Shown here: positions 1 through 10,441 of the stretch, piece by piece
Layout of the letters: each line of letters starts with the position of its first letter
How positions within the stretch are numbered: position 1 is the first letter of the stretch
DNA from: Oscheius onirici
Lineage: Eukaryota; Nematoda; Chromadorea; Rhabditida; Rhabditidae
NCBI GenBank assembly: GCA_932521025.1
Contig: OW051469.1
Location: forward strand, 4,042,398 to 4,106,397
Direction: 5' to 3'
Length of the DNA: 64,000 nucleotides
Notes under the pieces: generated by a model
What the model saw: the letters and a program-made list of their open reading frames with translations, nothing else
Databases searched by the model: none
What the model was told of the DNA's origin: nothing
Position numbers and translations under genes: made by a program

Positions 1-88
1 ACGGCGTGACATTTTCTGAAAAACAAAAACTTGAAAACTTAAATTGTCAGGTTTAAACAAATGTGAAAAGATGATGAGTAATTAGACT

Positions 89-520
89 TTAGGATTTTAG
101 GATTTTTGAGCTGTTGGAAAACAGTTGAATAGATGCGCAGGCTGGTGTGATTAAGGTATTTGGACAGTCGCAGAAAGTTGTTTTCGAGGTTTTTAGACAA
201 GAAAGGGATAAGATACTAGTTCGAGAGATGCAGGTGTGCGTTTCCTTTGTTTTGCTACAGATTTCGATGAGTACCAACTCAGTAGCCACCTCCAAAAATA
301 AAATCGCACCAAAAGTTGAGTTCCGGTAGTTGGAATTTTGTTCTTTCAAAAATGTTTGATCAGAAGAACCAGCTAACAAGATGGTGAAAACAATAGTTTG
401 GGAGACGCCGGAGAGAGTTTTTTTTACAAAATCTGGCAGTTTCCAGCCTGGATAATCGCAGTTAGAGGGACATTGATAGTTATGAATTTGACGTTGTGGG
501 AAAAACTCGTTTAGAAACAA
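89..520 (-). CDS. Uncertain 143-codon ORF with hydrophobic stretches
   Basis: An open frame on the minus strand runs from an ATG at 520 to a stop at 89. It holds two moderately hydrophobic stretches (around residues 40-52 and 68-85) and a Cys/Ser/Thr-rich C-terminal third. I recognise no family. No convincing splice sites or poly(A) signal frame it, and codon use is not clearly biased. It could be a fragment of a larger gene running off the left edge, a decayed gene, or chance. It is recorded because nothing else explains the first 500 bases. Confidence 0.18.
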   Translation of the reverse strand: MFLNEFFPQRQIHNYQCPSNCDYPGWKLPDFVKKTLSGVSQTIVFTILLAGSSDQTFLKEQNSNYRNSTFGAILFLEVATELVLIEICSKTKETHTCISRTSILSLSCLKTSKTTFCDCPNTLITPACASIQLFSNSSKILKS

Positions 521-739
521 GAACTTGCATCAGTAAAAAAACTGCAATCAGTATAAGAAGGGGTTCAAAGACTGATCCGGCAGCTCCTTATTGACTCTTC
601 CTCGATCCAGCTGCAATCGTCGGTTGTGTTTACAAGAGGCGGTGCCCTAATTGAGCAAAGTCTGCGGGTACAGCCGACTATTTTGCGTGCCGCAGAGAGT
701 TCGAGGAGCCCAGGGGTAGACCGGCAGAAATAGGTAGTC

Positions 740-795
740 ATCGCTTGTCCAAAGGGCGACTGTCTACTGATGATTCAGTTGCTCGTCTGGGTCCG
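740..795 (+). repeat. Inverted repeat partner of 2216-2295
   Basis: The reverse complement of this stretch resembles 2216-2295. Both carry GGACCCAGACGA followed some 30-50 bases later by CCCTTTGGACA and CGATGAC. The copies lie in opposite orientation about 1.5 kb apart and flank the bZIP-like gene. Similarity fades outside this core, so this is an old or partial repeat rather than intact transposon termini. Confidence 0.35.
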
Positions 796-1224
796 TTTCG
801 TAAACAGATTGAAGGAGGCCTTGGAAACGCAAAACTCTCTGTACATTTGGAAGTCACAAAGAAAGGTATCTAGGCATTTTGTTCACGCTGCAGTGAAAAA
901 CTCGGACGAAGAAGTATTGAGAAAGAAAAACATAAAATGTTTATTTGACAAAGATTTAACTGATGAACAGTTCAAAATACCGAACAAATGGACAGGAAAT
1001 TCAGTTTAGGGTTAGAGAAGTTGTGAGTGACTATTGAACTATATCAGGAAAAGGGGAAAAGAGACTGGGAATATATATAAAAAAACATGTAACTATTGAT
1101 GGCAGAAGGGACAAACAGTATCTTCCGTATTCTGACTGTAGGTAGAAGCAGCGGGAGAGTTCAATGCAGGACTGTGTGAGTCAGACCATTCTCGGTCTGT
1201 AAAATTAGTTTTGCAAGCAAATGT

Positions 1225-2033
1225 TTAACAGCTATTACTTTCATATAAGTCCAGTGCCAACAGGTCGTCTTCTGTGGTAAACACATGGACATAAATTGTG
1301 GTCCCCTGAAGAGCTGAAGGTCCAGGAGCATTTGAGCTATTGTTGTTTTGTCCAGGGTTGGGATTTCCAATCGGCTTCGGGTTCGTTGGCTCGTTGTCCG
1401 GTCTCTTCAAGCGTCCGATATCACTGCTTTGCCCGTGGCGATCCTTGTGAAAGCGAGCGACAGCTTCCTCACATACCAATTGGTCGGCTTCAGGAAGGTG
1501 ATTAAATTGCACATTGAAAAATTCCACAAAACTCTCTAACTGAAAAATTTTCTTCAAGACGGATGAACTCACGGATTTTTCCACAGCGTCAATTTCTTGC
1601 TCCTTTAGCAAATTGGCAGCTCTTTCACGGGCTAGCTGATCTTCCAAGTTCTTCTGAAGATCCAAGTGCCTCTGACGAGCTCTGGCAACAACAATGCGGT
1701 TTTGTTCTCTTCGCTTCAGAATGTTTTTGATTTTCTCTGGAGAGACGCCTTTCTGAAAACGGCTTTCTGAGAAGCTCTTTTTCAGTATTTTGCACATTCA
1801 GCTTGAAAATTTCCGAAATAACTTTTAATATTGAGTCCAGAAAAGCATTGGTTTCGTTGTTTCATACTAAAAGCTTTCGAATACTTTCACGCTAATTTAA
1901 CTGTTAAATTTTCCTTTAGATGGATCCGCGCTCCACTGCTGATATTTGAAAATTTATGGGTCTGAAGTGGAAAAGCTTGAAAAAAAGTTTAAATACTTAC
2001 GGCAACCATCTGCTCTTTTGACATACGGTCCAT
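1225..2033 (-). CDS. bZIP-like transcription factor, two exons, 186 aa
   Basis: Exons are 2001-2033 and 1225-1752, joined in phase 0 across a 248-bp intron with a GTAAG donor and TTTTCAG acceptor; the sum is 187 codons including the stop. The start at 2033 follows a TTTTCAG site two bases upstream, which looks like a spliced-leader acceptor. Near residues 20-45 there is a basic region with the bZIP spacing N-x7-R (QNRIVVARARQR) followed by a Leu/Ile-bearing coiled coil, so a DNA-binding dimer is likely. The zipper is irregular: charged or polar residues occupy some heptad positions. The C-terminal half is Asn/Pro-rich and ends in an acidic segment, as transactivation regions often do. The exact bZIP subfamily cannot be named. 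A basic coiled-coil protein of another kind is the alternative. Confidence 0.6.
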
Positions 2034-2992
2034 TTCTGAAAATCGCTTTGAGAAAAAGTGAAAAGAAGGAAATGAGAAATTAGAATTTCTAATATGTGCT
2101 GACTAAACCCAGCTAACTGGATGCTCAGGCGTCTGACTACATGGTAGCTAACCTAATGTTGTGCTTAAGAAATTTACAGCTCGCGGCCCTTCGGATCGCA
2201 AAAAGACGACCCTGCAAAATGGACCCAGACGACCGACTGACTCACTAGCCTACTGAGTAAGCGGTGAATAGACATGCACCCTTTGGACAGACGATGACAT
2301 TTGAAAAGCTCGGGAATCGCCTGTGCTGTAAGGGTCTTGACTATGGTTTACTCCCCCTATACATAAATGACCAACCGTCTTTCAGAGATGCCTTCTCCCC
2401 TGAGGCCTGCCCTCTAACTAGACTTCGACCCGCTCTCAAAACGGACTTCCGAATTCACTTCAGACTTACCGCACTCTTTAAAATAGTCTGCTAGACGTTG
2501 TTGACTGTAGCAAATTTTCTAGAGATTGGAGAATGACTCAGAAGTGGGTCAAGCGACTGGTGTCCATTTCATAACATTCGTAGGGTCACACGATTTGGCA
2601 ATCTCTTCACTCTAGCTCCATTAACAATAACTGTCACGTATCTGTGTAGCATAAGAGAAAGAACAGGTAAAAGATATTCAAGAATGGACATGAAATGTTT
2701 TTCTCTCCTGTTTTTCCTGTTTCTTAAAGACAACTTTTATTTCTTCCGAGAGATGATTGTCTACTAGTTGAAAGGTTTTTCTATCGGAGACCGTAAGAGA
2801 CAGACAACATAAGTTTACTTTAAAGTTATAACAGGAAAACTTTAAAGATCGCCTTAGAATGTCTGATACGCATTTTCTGGAGCCTATCTCTCTCTGTGAA
2901 AATTTCAACGATGTAAGCGACCAATTTATTTAACAAAAAAGGTGAAAGATCTTTGTATATTCTCCGTATAAACCTTCTCGAGATCTGTCTCC
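2034..2992. other. Intergenic, no gene seen
   Basis: This 960-base stretch separates the start of the bZIP-like gene from the 3' end of the RING gene. It contains the second arm of the inverted repeat (2216-2295). Its open frames lack splice signals and family resemblance. I see no RNA gene. Confidence 0.5.
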
Positions 2993-4142
2993 TTATACTC
3001 TCTCAGTGTAAGCCTCAACGAAATCTGTAAGAAGAAATATGAAATCATGTAAGGGAAAAAGGTTTACCAGCAGCCAAGTAGTTCTTCTTCGGAGCTGCAA
3101 AGCTGTCTTTGTGTCTGCAAGCCGGACAGTCTCGAGTCTGCAGAATACCAATGCAATTTTGGCAAAGGGAATGTCCACAGGTTCCGGCAAAGGGCAGTTT
3201 TTCTTTGTCTGAAAAAGGTTGTAGTAAAGAAGAACACTCACTATAGTAGGCGAGACAGACAGAGCAGGAGATGATTGTGAGCATACGCTGCTCATTCAAA
3301 GGAACTTCTGAAAGCAGTTCTTTGGCATTTTTGAACACAAAAAACTTACTCATCTGAGATTCGACGAAACGCTGGGTTAAATCTTCAATTTGAGTATCAA
3401 TTCTTGAAGCTTTGGAGCGCATTTCTTCCAGTTCTTTTAATTTAGTTTCCAAGTCACGTTCAGCTTTTCTCAGCTCATTTTCCACTGAAATATGACTATT
3501 CACTACGTCTTCTTTTGAGGGAGAACAGAAAAAAAGCTAAACCTACTTCTTCTAATAGTACTCTCCTTTCCATTGTTGATTATAGCCATTTCTAGCACTC
3601 GTTTTTCGGTCTTCTCCAAGTTCTTTTTGCAAGTGGTGAGCTTCTTTTCAGCTGCATTTTTAACTTTCTCGTGCTTTTCAATCTGCTTCTTCAATTCCTG
3701 AACCTCCTTTTTCAGTTTCGTGTTTTCTAAAAACAGTTTATAAAAGAAGTTCCAGACGTCGCCTGACGGCGCCGTAGCGCCCAAATTTTCTTGCTGTTTT
3801 TTTTATTGTTTACTACAGCTCTGTACTTGTCTCTATCACAACAAAAGTAAAAATCGGCTATACCTCCAAGTTGAAAACTGGCTTACTCTCCAATTGTGAC
3901 AATTTCTAACTAATCTCGTGGCCATAGGCAGACAAACCGACAGGTAAACAAACAAAGTCAACCATGGACAAACTTTTTAATAAATAGAACATACCGCGTT
4001 TCTGTGAACGTTCGCTGACCACTTGCGTTTGCTCTGTGTTTAGGGCTACGCTTTTTTTAGTACGCCCTCTTTTGACTGAAGATTCCTGTACCGTGTCCAG
4101 AGGCTTTCTCTTCAGAGAGGCAGATCCAGATCGAAGGTTCAT
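2993..4142 (-). CDS. RING-finger protein A with coiled coil (probable E3 ligase), 233 aa
   Basis: Six exons: 3995-4142, 3547-3726, 3350-3484, 3242-3307, 3068-3208 and 2993-3024, with GT-AG junctions and matching phases (702 bases). The start at 4142 gives MNLRSGS, matching the MSLRSRS start of the paralogue at 9122. A Lys/Arg-rich N-terminus is followed by a Glu/Lys/Leu-rich coiled coil (about residues 50-155). A C-terminal C3HC4 RING follows, with CSVC, CGHSLCQNC and CPAC motifs split between exons 4 and 5. Coiled coil plus terminal RING is the layout of ubiquitin or SUMO ligases, often nuclear or cytoskeletal. Substrate and partners cannot be inferred. The gene shares exon sizes of 66 and 141 bp with its paralogue at 9.1-10.2 kb, so both descend from one spliced ancestor. 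Confidence 0.82.
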
Positions 4143-4346
4143 CTTGAAGATCACGACAGAATAGGAGATTTGAATTGAAAGAGAAGCACGCGAGCAACCA
4201 AGTTTCGGAAAGCGACGACGCTTGATCTCCTATTGAACGCATAAAAACTAATCGATATTTTTGAATGGAATTTGATAGTGGATCAGACGGAAAGGGTCAC
4301 GAATTACAAGAGACAAACATTGTACAATGGCAAGAGTCCTACTCAT

Positions 4347-4372
4347 TTCTTACTGGAACGTTCCAGTAAGAA
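4347..4372. promoter_or_regulatory. Perfect 26-bp palindrome with a heat-shock-element-like core
   Basis: The 26 bases equal their own reverse complement. The centre contains GAA-CG-TTC, the inverted pair of GAA units that forms a heat-shock element. The site is about 205 bp upstream of the RING gene start at 4142. Binding by HSF is inference; a palindrome of this length could also be a relic of a mobile element. Confidence 0.3.
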
Positions 4373-5443
4373 TCCAACATATCGCACCTTTTGGTTCACC
4401 TTGGTGTAACGTCTCGGCTTTCCATCGTCCTTGGAAGGGTTTGTTCAATTGGTAACGAGATTAAAGGATAGTGCCAATATCCAGTAGCCCCAGCACCGCC
4501 AGTGCTGAAAAAACTCGCTCACGGACTGAGAGGATTGAGAAGAGATTCGAGCTCTTAGGAAGAAGACCCATCAAAACTAATTGGATCGTTATCTTTCTGA
4601 GTCTTCTGGTAAGAACACTATTTTTTTACCTCATATTAATCTTGTAGGAAAAGATTTGCCCGTGGAAAAGGCCCGGTCCCGGCATGTTCCCATGCCTAGT
4701 CTAACCCTTCACCATGCACGATGTTTACAACGTATTTTGAAAATTCGAAATTCGAATTTGAGATTTCATTTTTTCGATTTTTCTCCTTCCCTTGCCTCTC
4801 TCCTCTATTTTCTGTTATTTTTCGCTATTTTTCTGCTTCTTTTTGGTTGAAAAGGTTGTTTTAGGCGATGAATACCATTTTAGGCAGAAAACAGAAAAAT
4901 ACCGTTTTATCCCAGCAAAAATGCAATTTCCTTTGACGTTATTATTTTTCAACCCATTTCAATGTGTACAAGCATACTGACCTCTAAAAACGAACTTCTG
5001 TTATCTGAAGATAAAGTTGTACAAATCGGCCTGTAAGATTGCAGGCCAATTTTTATAATTATTAACTCCCTTTTTTGCCCTTTTTTCTTTACTTTTTTTG
5101 TTTCTTTTTGCCAAAAATAATTGTAAACAATATAATCACATTTGAGGCAACAAACGACAAAAACCAGGTTAGTTCGTTTTTACTTCTCCACAATATTTTT
5201 TGATTTTTCCTTTTTCCTTGTTTGTTCATATTTTTTTGTAGGTTTCTTAGTTTTTCTTCCTAAATTGCTTAGTCTTAGGGTTAGTTTACTCCAGAAAGCC
5301 TGAAAGTGGGGGTGAAAATGAGGGGGGTGAAGTTTTAGAATTCTTGGTGGGTAGCCGTATTGGTGTGGGGCGATTGTGGGATTTCTCCGATAACTGCAAT
5401 GGTTTTGAGAACCGGATAGAAAGCGTCAGCAAAACTCCCGCCA

Positions 5444-5512
5444 TTGTCAAGACTTGTCAAGTCGACGATTTTGACAAGTTATGACTTGTCGAGATATTGA
5501 CATAGGAAAGCG
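5444..5512. repeat. Dispersed TTGACAAGTC repeat, copy 1
   Basis: Several direct and inverted copies of TTGACAAGTC or its complement occur here. The same arrangement, including ACTTGTCGAGAT followed by TTGACA, recurs at 62520-62578 and more loosely at 26671-26723. The nature of the repeat is unknown. Confidence 0.45.
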
Positions 5513-5547
5513 AAATGTCTTCTTCAGTCTCTTCCTAGTCCCACTTC

Positions 5548-6798
5548 ATGGAATCACCTAGTCCCACTGGCCCTTCATCACAGGAAGATCGTCTACTACC
5601 GAGGCGTCTTGTCTTCAGTTCATCATCTGAAAGTCAGTTTTTTTTCTATTGTGTCTAGTATACCTGGCTGACAGGCCGGGGTTTTAGAAATTTTTTTAGA
5701 AAAAATGGATATTTTTTTATCAAAAAATGAAGCCAGGTCTTTCGTCTAGATTCAAAAACGTTTCTAACTTCGGGGAGACTGAAATGTGAAGAAAATTTGC
5801 AACAAAAAGATTTCAGGTATCGCGGAAGACTATCTCAACCGCTTGGATGTGACTCCCTCGCCCGGCGGATTCTAGTTAGTTCTTTTCTTCTTTTTGTAAC
5901 ACTAGAAACCAAGAGTTCAAAAAGAGAATCTAGTCTATTTGGTTCTTTAAAAGTGGGTCTAATTGTCCCTTTGTTGTCCTGCTTCTGTCTGATATGAAAC
6001 AATGAAATAAATGTTCGAATTTCAGGAAGCCTATCTGATGAGCCTTCTCTGGTATGGGACAACGAACGATCCCCACCTCCCGGCTCCGAGAGTAAGTTTT
6101 TTTGCAAACTAAAAAAGGCCGAGAATCTGATATCGTTAATATAGTCAGAATTCATGTGGACTAATGTTTGAACTGAGAACCTAGAAGAAAAAATCTTGGC
6201 AGTGGTAATAGAGACAATGATGCCAGATATTCTTTTGAGAGACAACGTGACACTAACGTTTGTTTTTTCAGGTGAGTCCGATGGTCAAGACGATCCTCCT
6301 CCTCGCGATTTGGCCGTCCTTCAACAAAAGCTGAGCAACATCGAGCTCGGCCTTCCGCTGAACAAGCCGGAGGAACTTCGAACGCCAGGTAAGACTCGTT
6401 TATCTTCAGAAAACGCTTGTCTTTTAGACAGCGCCATTTGGACGACCATCCGTCGCTTGGTTCTGCCATCAAGGTCGTCATTGTCGTCGTGGGACGAATC
6501 TATTGGAAACGGTTTCCGTTACCCGGGTGGATTGACTCACACGTCGTTGACTGAGAGAACCACGGCCGCAGTTGTTAGTTATTTGTTGTTCTCATTCTTA
6601 AACCATAGTTTAGCTTCACAACTTCAAGGGCATGGTGATCGCTACCAAGTGTCCATTGCGATCAACAGTGCGGACGTTCAAATCGATCACCGACGGCAGG
6701 AGGACGACTTGAAAGAAAAGATGTGGTGGTCTTCGCCGCATCTTTCTGCGAAACATGCTGCGTCCAGGAAGGATGGACTACCAGAGCCTTACGAATGA
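5548..6798 (+). CDS. Uncharacterised Ser/Pro/acidic protein, predicted four exons
   Basis: A consistent model joins 5548-5632, 6026-6091, 6272-6388 and 6428-6798 through GT-AG junctions in phase 1 each time (213 codons with stop). The first three exons encode a Ser/Pro/Asp/Glu-rich, likely disordered region with repeated S-x-S-E-type clusters, then a short Leu-rich stretch (DLAVLQQKLSNIELGL). The last exon is less convincing and may be split further. An alternative exon near 5817-5873 is bounded by splice-like signals but does not keep the frame. I recognise no domain. The upstream TTGACAAGTC repeat lies 40-100 bp before the start. Confidence 0.4.
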
Positions 6799-7238
6799 TG
6801 GACGAGTTCGGAACCAAGGTCAAAATTTTTGCCGGAGACGGCGAGTCTTTGTGATTCCCTACCCTTCTTTTTTACACTTATTTTTAGTCTATTTTCCCTA
6901 TGTAGTCCCATATATTCCTTTGTTTCTGTTATATTACTTCTATTAATATATGAATTCGCATCAATTTTAATAAAAAATATGAGGAAAGGTCAGAACAAAG
7001 GCTGAAAAAAAGCAACACAACGAAAAGAATGATAATTTCTCAGCTTTGGGCGATTTTTGAGTCATTTTTTTTTTGTTGATCTCCTTTTACCCCTAGAGTA
7101 TGCAGAAAGAACACGCAGGAAGAGAAAAAGGGGAAAAAACAGGGAAAAGGTGAATATTTTGGCTGAAAAAGTCTGTTTTGTCTATTTTTATGTTCCTTTG
7201 AATCACATTATTCTTCAAAAAATATATGTTGTGGAGAA
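6799..7238. other. Short intergenic between convergent genes
   Basis: AT-rich stretch with AATAAA-type signals (for example near 6970), holding the probable 3' ends of the plus-strand gene before it and the minus-strand gene after it. Nothing else is seen. Confidence 0.5.
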
Positions 7239-7810
7239 TTATAATCCGACAAGAACTGTTCCTCTCTGATTCTTCTCCAGTTTCTTGTACTCGTCGTAAG
7301 CGTACCATCCTGTGTAGATAGATAACGCCATTTGACTAGCTAGCCCGAATGTGAGTATCGTGTTGTCTATTCCCACGTAAGGATGCACAAAGACGTATAT
7401 GGCATAGATGGAAAAGGGAAGAAAGAGCATCAGCTGTAAATTGAATGAAAAAAACGCGCTTAAAACAACTTACCGAGAATACGATGTTCGGGACCAAAAA
7501 CCTCTTGTTCCCTGTGAAAATCCCATAATATGTACAGACTGTGGTGACACAATATACTGCTGTCAAGACCGCAGCAGTCACCGTAGCAAACCTAGCTTTT
7601 AGTTTAAATCTAAAAAGTTTAGAAAGAAAGAACCAACAGAAAAATTATCCGCTTGCGAGAAGGTAAGCCAGCCGTGCGTTCCATGGTATGTAATAAGGTT
7701 AACATGACACCGACGACGTAAACAAGTACGAGGATCGTTTGAGTGAAGGTTACAAGAAGGAGTCTCTTCTTCTTGGAGCAGAGATGCTGGCACGGCATTG
7801 GACTGAACAC
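7239..7810 (-). CDS. Four-helix membrane protein A, 167 aa
   Basis: Three exons: 7638-7810, 7474-7609 and 7239-7433 (504 bases; phases 2 then 0). A second in-frame Met lies at 7798. The protein starts with a short Cys/Lys-rich cytoplasmic tail and has four hydrophobic segments, with a small polar loop before the third and an acidic, Lys-rich C-terminus (YDEYKKLEK). Intron phases match those of the divergent neighbour starting at 8005, and the conserved boundary NIVFS/NLVFT marks them as paralogues. I recognise no named family; length and topology resemble small nematode tetraspan proteins. The junction after exon 1 uses a GTTGG donor, weaker than the others. Confidence 0.65.
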
Positions 7811-8004
7811 TACCTTGCTCAGAACAGTCTCTGTTTAAAACTGGGCATTATATTTCATCACAAGTGAGAGTTTTTGGAGAAGACGGAACCCAAATATGAC
7901 GGATGTTTTTCATATGCCTCTGTCTGTTGTTTACTGTATTGGGTTTCCGCTCTCGTCTAAACAGTCGATTGAACTCATTGCTACAAACATAGTCGACAAC
8001 GGAG
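7811..8004. promoter_or_regulatory. Shared divergent promoter region of two tetraspan paralogues
   Basis: Only 194 bp separate the two start codons of the head-to-head paralogues, so control elements for both should lie here. I see no recognisable TATA or factor site. Confidence 0.4.
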
Positions 8005-8578
8005 ATGAACTTTCTCAATCCGTTCAATCTGTCGACAGGAAAGAATCTTCTCTTCTTCTTTACCGTCCTTCAAATTGTGCTAAACTTGGAGACAGCAGGT
8101 CATGTCATCGTTACCTTGGTCAAGGAAGGCCGTTCGGCCATGGGATTCCATAAAGCGGCAATGTGAGTCTGTCTATATTTTTTACTGCTCTCTTTCAGAG
8201 TCATGTACACTTGTACCGGCCTTCTAACACTTGCTATTCTCGCAACCGGTGTTCTCAACCTTTTCGGCATTTTCAAAAACCGTCACAAGCTATTAATCCC
8301 TAACTTGGTTTTCACTGTAAATTATTCTAGTCCTTCCCATATCCCAAGTTTAGACAATGCTAATCATGCCCATCTATCTTAACCTCATCTTCGCCATTGC
8401 TCATCCTCAAATAGACCAAGAACTTCTGATTTTCGCCGTCCTTCATTCTTTCGATATGACAGCTGCTATTATTACCGGACTGATGGCCTACAAGGAGTGC
8501 AAAGAAGAGAAGGCGATTCAGATGCTGGCGAAGGAAAACTTTTCAAATGTGGCTACCAGTCCCGAGCCGATTTACTGA
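8005..8578 (+). CDS. Four-helix membrane protein B, 166 aa
   Basis: Exons 8005-8162, 8199-8316 and 8354-8578 join cleanly (501 bases, phases 2 and 0). Four hydrophobic segments lie at about residues 14-34, 54-75, 90-112 and 118-140, followed by a charged C-terminal tail with a Lys/Glu cluster. Both termini are probably cytoplasmic. Order of segments, loop lengths and both intron phases match the minus-strand neighbour, so the pair arose by inverted duplication. The family is not recognised. An AATAAA signal is present at about 8644, just past the stop. Confidence 0.72.
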
Positions 8579-8637
8579 AGAAACTCTGATCGACTGTAAA
8601 TTATCCCGATGAAAATCAAGTTTGTTTAAAAACTTTT

Positions 8638-8652
8638 ATTACAATAAAACTG
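8638..8652. terminator. Overlapping poly(A) signals of convergent genes
   Basis: The short sequence TTTTATTACAATAAAA carries AATAAA on both strands, serving the plus-strand tetraspan gene and, on the other strand, the short gene at 8711-8896. Confidence 0.5.
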
Positions 8653-8710
8653 TGATACACTAGTCTACGGGTAGACTCTCCAGTGAGTAGTCAAAGATCA
8701 GCTCCGGTTC

Positions 8711-8896
8711 CTATGTCCAGAAGTCATCGGCAGTTTGTCCTCCAGAAAAGAAGTCGTTAGCGGAACGGAACTCCTCGAAATTGAAGTGGGCCTTATCTTC
8801 TTGAGCCTCTCTATGATGACGAGAAGTTACCAGCTTATTCTTCTTCAGGAATTCCGAGGTTTCGTTGGAACGGAAGGTGTTGTCTGGGAAAGTCAT
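8711..8896 (-). CDS. Small hydrophilic protein, 61 aa
   Basis: A single open frame from ATG at 8896 to a stop at 8711, with an AATAAA signal on this strand about 65 bases downstream. The product is charged, with Asn/Lys/His and a Phe/Asp-rich C-terminus, and has no signal peptide or membrane segment. No family is recognised. It may be the last exon of a longer gene, but no clear acceptor precedes it. Confidence 0.35.
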   Translation of the reverse strand: MTFPDNTFRSNETSEFLKKNKLVTSRHHREAQEDKAHFNFEEFRSANDFFSGGQTADDFWT

Positions 8897-9121
8897 CGTC
8901 TTCTGGAGATGTTTAAGATGGATGAACTTGAGCAGATAAATAAATATTAATAAACAGATAAATGTGAATTGTTAATAGAAGCGGTTCATGTTGGAAGCTT
9001 CTAGCGCCATAACGCTTCTTGCTTTCTGATTTTGCATGCCAAGCATCCTCGCTTTCTTTGATTCCACATCAATCAGTCAGCTTCAGTCCTCTTAACGATG
9101 TCAGTTCCCAGCACCTTCACG

Positions 9122-10215
9122 ATGAGCCTTCGTTCGCGATCGGTTTCCACAAAGCCGTTGTCCACGGAAATTGTTCCAAAGAGTCGGAAGAGGGAGAGTT
9201 CAACGACTGAGTATCCTCTGAGGAAGAGAAGACATGTCGAGACGCCTGTGGTGAAAGGTCTGGCTGAAGAACTCGGTATACTTCTTCATAATTCTTTCTC
9301 ATGTTTATATTCAGAAGAATTGAAAAAGCAGCATCAAAAGGAGCTCGAGGAGTGTAGACAGCAGCAGCTGGGAGATATTCGGGAATGCAGGAAGGAGGTG
9401 GATAGGCTGAAGGAAAGGCTCAGGTTCAGTGCGAGTCTACTCAGAACCATGCAGGATCGCTTATTGGAAGAGAGTGAGTTTCTAGATTTTCTTTTACTTT
9501 CAGTGTATGCCTGTTTGCTACAAGCAGTATAGCGTGATAGCATTGGATACTCAGCCAAAAAAAGCAAAAAAAAAGTTCGAATTTTAGCTGCGTACCTTTG
9601 CTGATCATTACAAGCTTTTCTGCTATGCTAATTTACGGATCTGAAAGCAATACAAAAAAAAACAGTCACAAAAAATTAATTTTCAGCAAGTCTAGCGGTC
9701 AAACAGGCACAGGACAAGCTCTTCAGTGAACGTTCTAAGGTCTATGAGTTGCAAGCAAAGATTCGAGAAATGAGTGAGAAACATGTTGAGAGGCAGATGT
9801 GTAAGTCTCTGTTAATCAAAATTAATTAAAAAAGAATTTTCAGCCATTCCTCTGAACGAGGAACGTGTCCTCTCGTCCATGACCTGCTCCGTCTGTCTCT
9901 CTTACTACAGTGAGTCTTTTTTTTTACCCTTAGTACTTCTTGTCTTCCAGACCAGGAAACACAGCCATATTCCGGAACTTGCGGTCATTCTGTATGTGGC
10001 TACTGTTTCGAGATTCTGCCAACTAGAAACTGCCCTTCCTGTCGAGCTCCGGGTAGTTTTCAGGACAAGAACAAGAATTTCCTGGCTTCAAGTATGTGTC
10101 TTTTCCTCCCTTTTTAGTCACTTTGTTTCCAGATATCATTGAAGCCTTTACCGAAAGAGAGCGAGAAGATTCGTCGAAGAAAAATCCAGGAACTGAGATG
10201 ATTCCATCGAGCTAA
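9122..10215 (+). CDS. RING-finger protein B with coiled coil (probable E3 ligase), 238 aa
   Basis: Six exons: 9122-9275, 9315-9473, 9687-9800, 9844-9909, 9951-10091 and 10133-10215 (717 bases, all phases consistent). An upstream in-frame ATG at 9098 would add eight residues; 9122 is preferred because it matches paralogue A. Order of parts: basic Ser/Thr/Arg-rich N-terminus, a Gln/Glu/Arg-rich coiled coil (about residues 52-125), then a C3HC4 RING with CSVC, CGHSVCGYC and CPSC. Compared with A, the tail after the RING is longer and acidic/Lys-rich. The two RING exons have the same lengths as in A (66 and 141 bp). AATAAA follows at about 10234. Ubiquitin-ligase activity is inferred from the RING only. 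Confidence 0.82.
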
Positions 10216-10441
10216 TTTTGCTATGTTTATTGAATAAATTCTGATGATGTCAGCCTCTTTACTTTGTCCGGACGCGCCGTAGCCTGCCCTATTGTAACTG
10301 TTACATTCCGTTATTAGAAAAAAATGATATAAATCCATTTAGTTTACATTTGCGACCTCGGAAAAGATCTGAGCTTCCCACACCTGTTGCTCCGAGCTTC
10401 CTCACTGTCTCGTGATCTCGCTCCATGATGTCCAGTCGAAA

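Larger units (their letters stand above)
4143..5547. other. Intergenic region, AT-rich, no gene seen
   Basis: About 1.4 kb between two divergent genes. It contains a perfect 26-bp palindrome (4347-4372), T-rich tracts, and a copy of a dispersed TTGACAAGTC repeat (5444-5512). Open frames here are low-complexity and lack splice signals. Confidence 0.5.
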
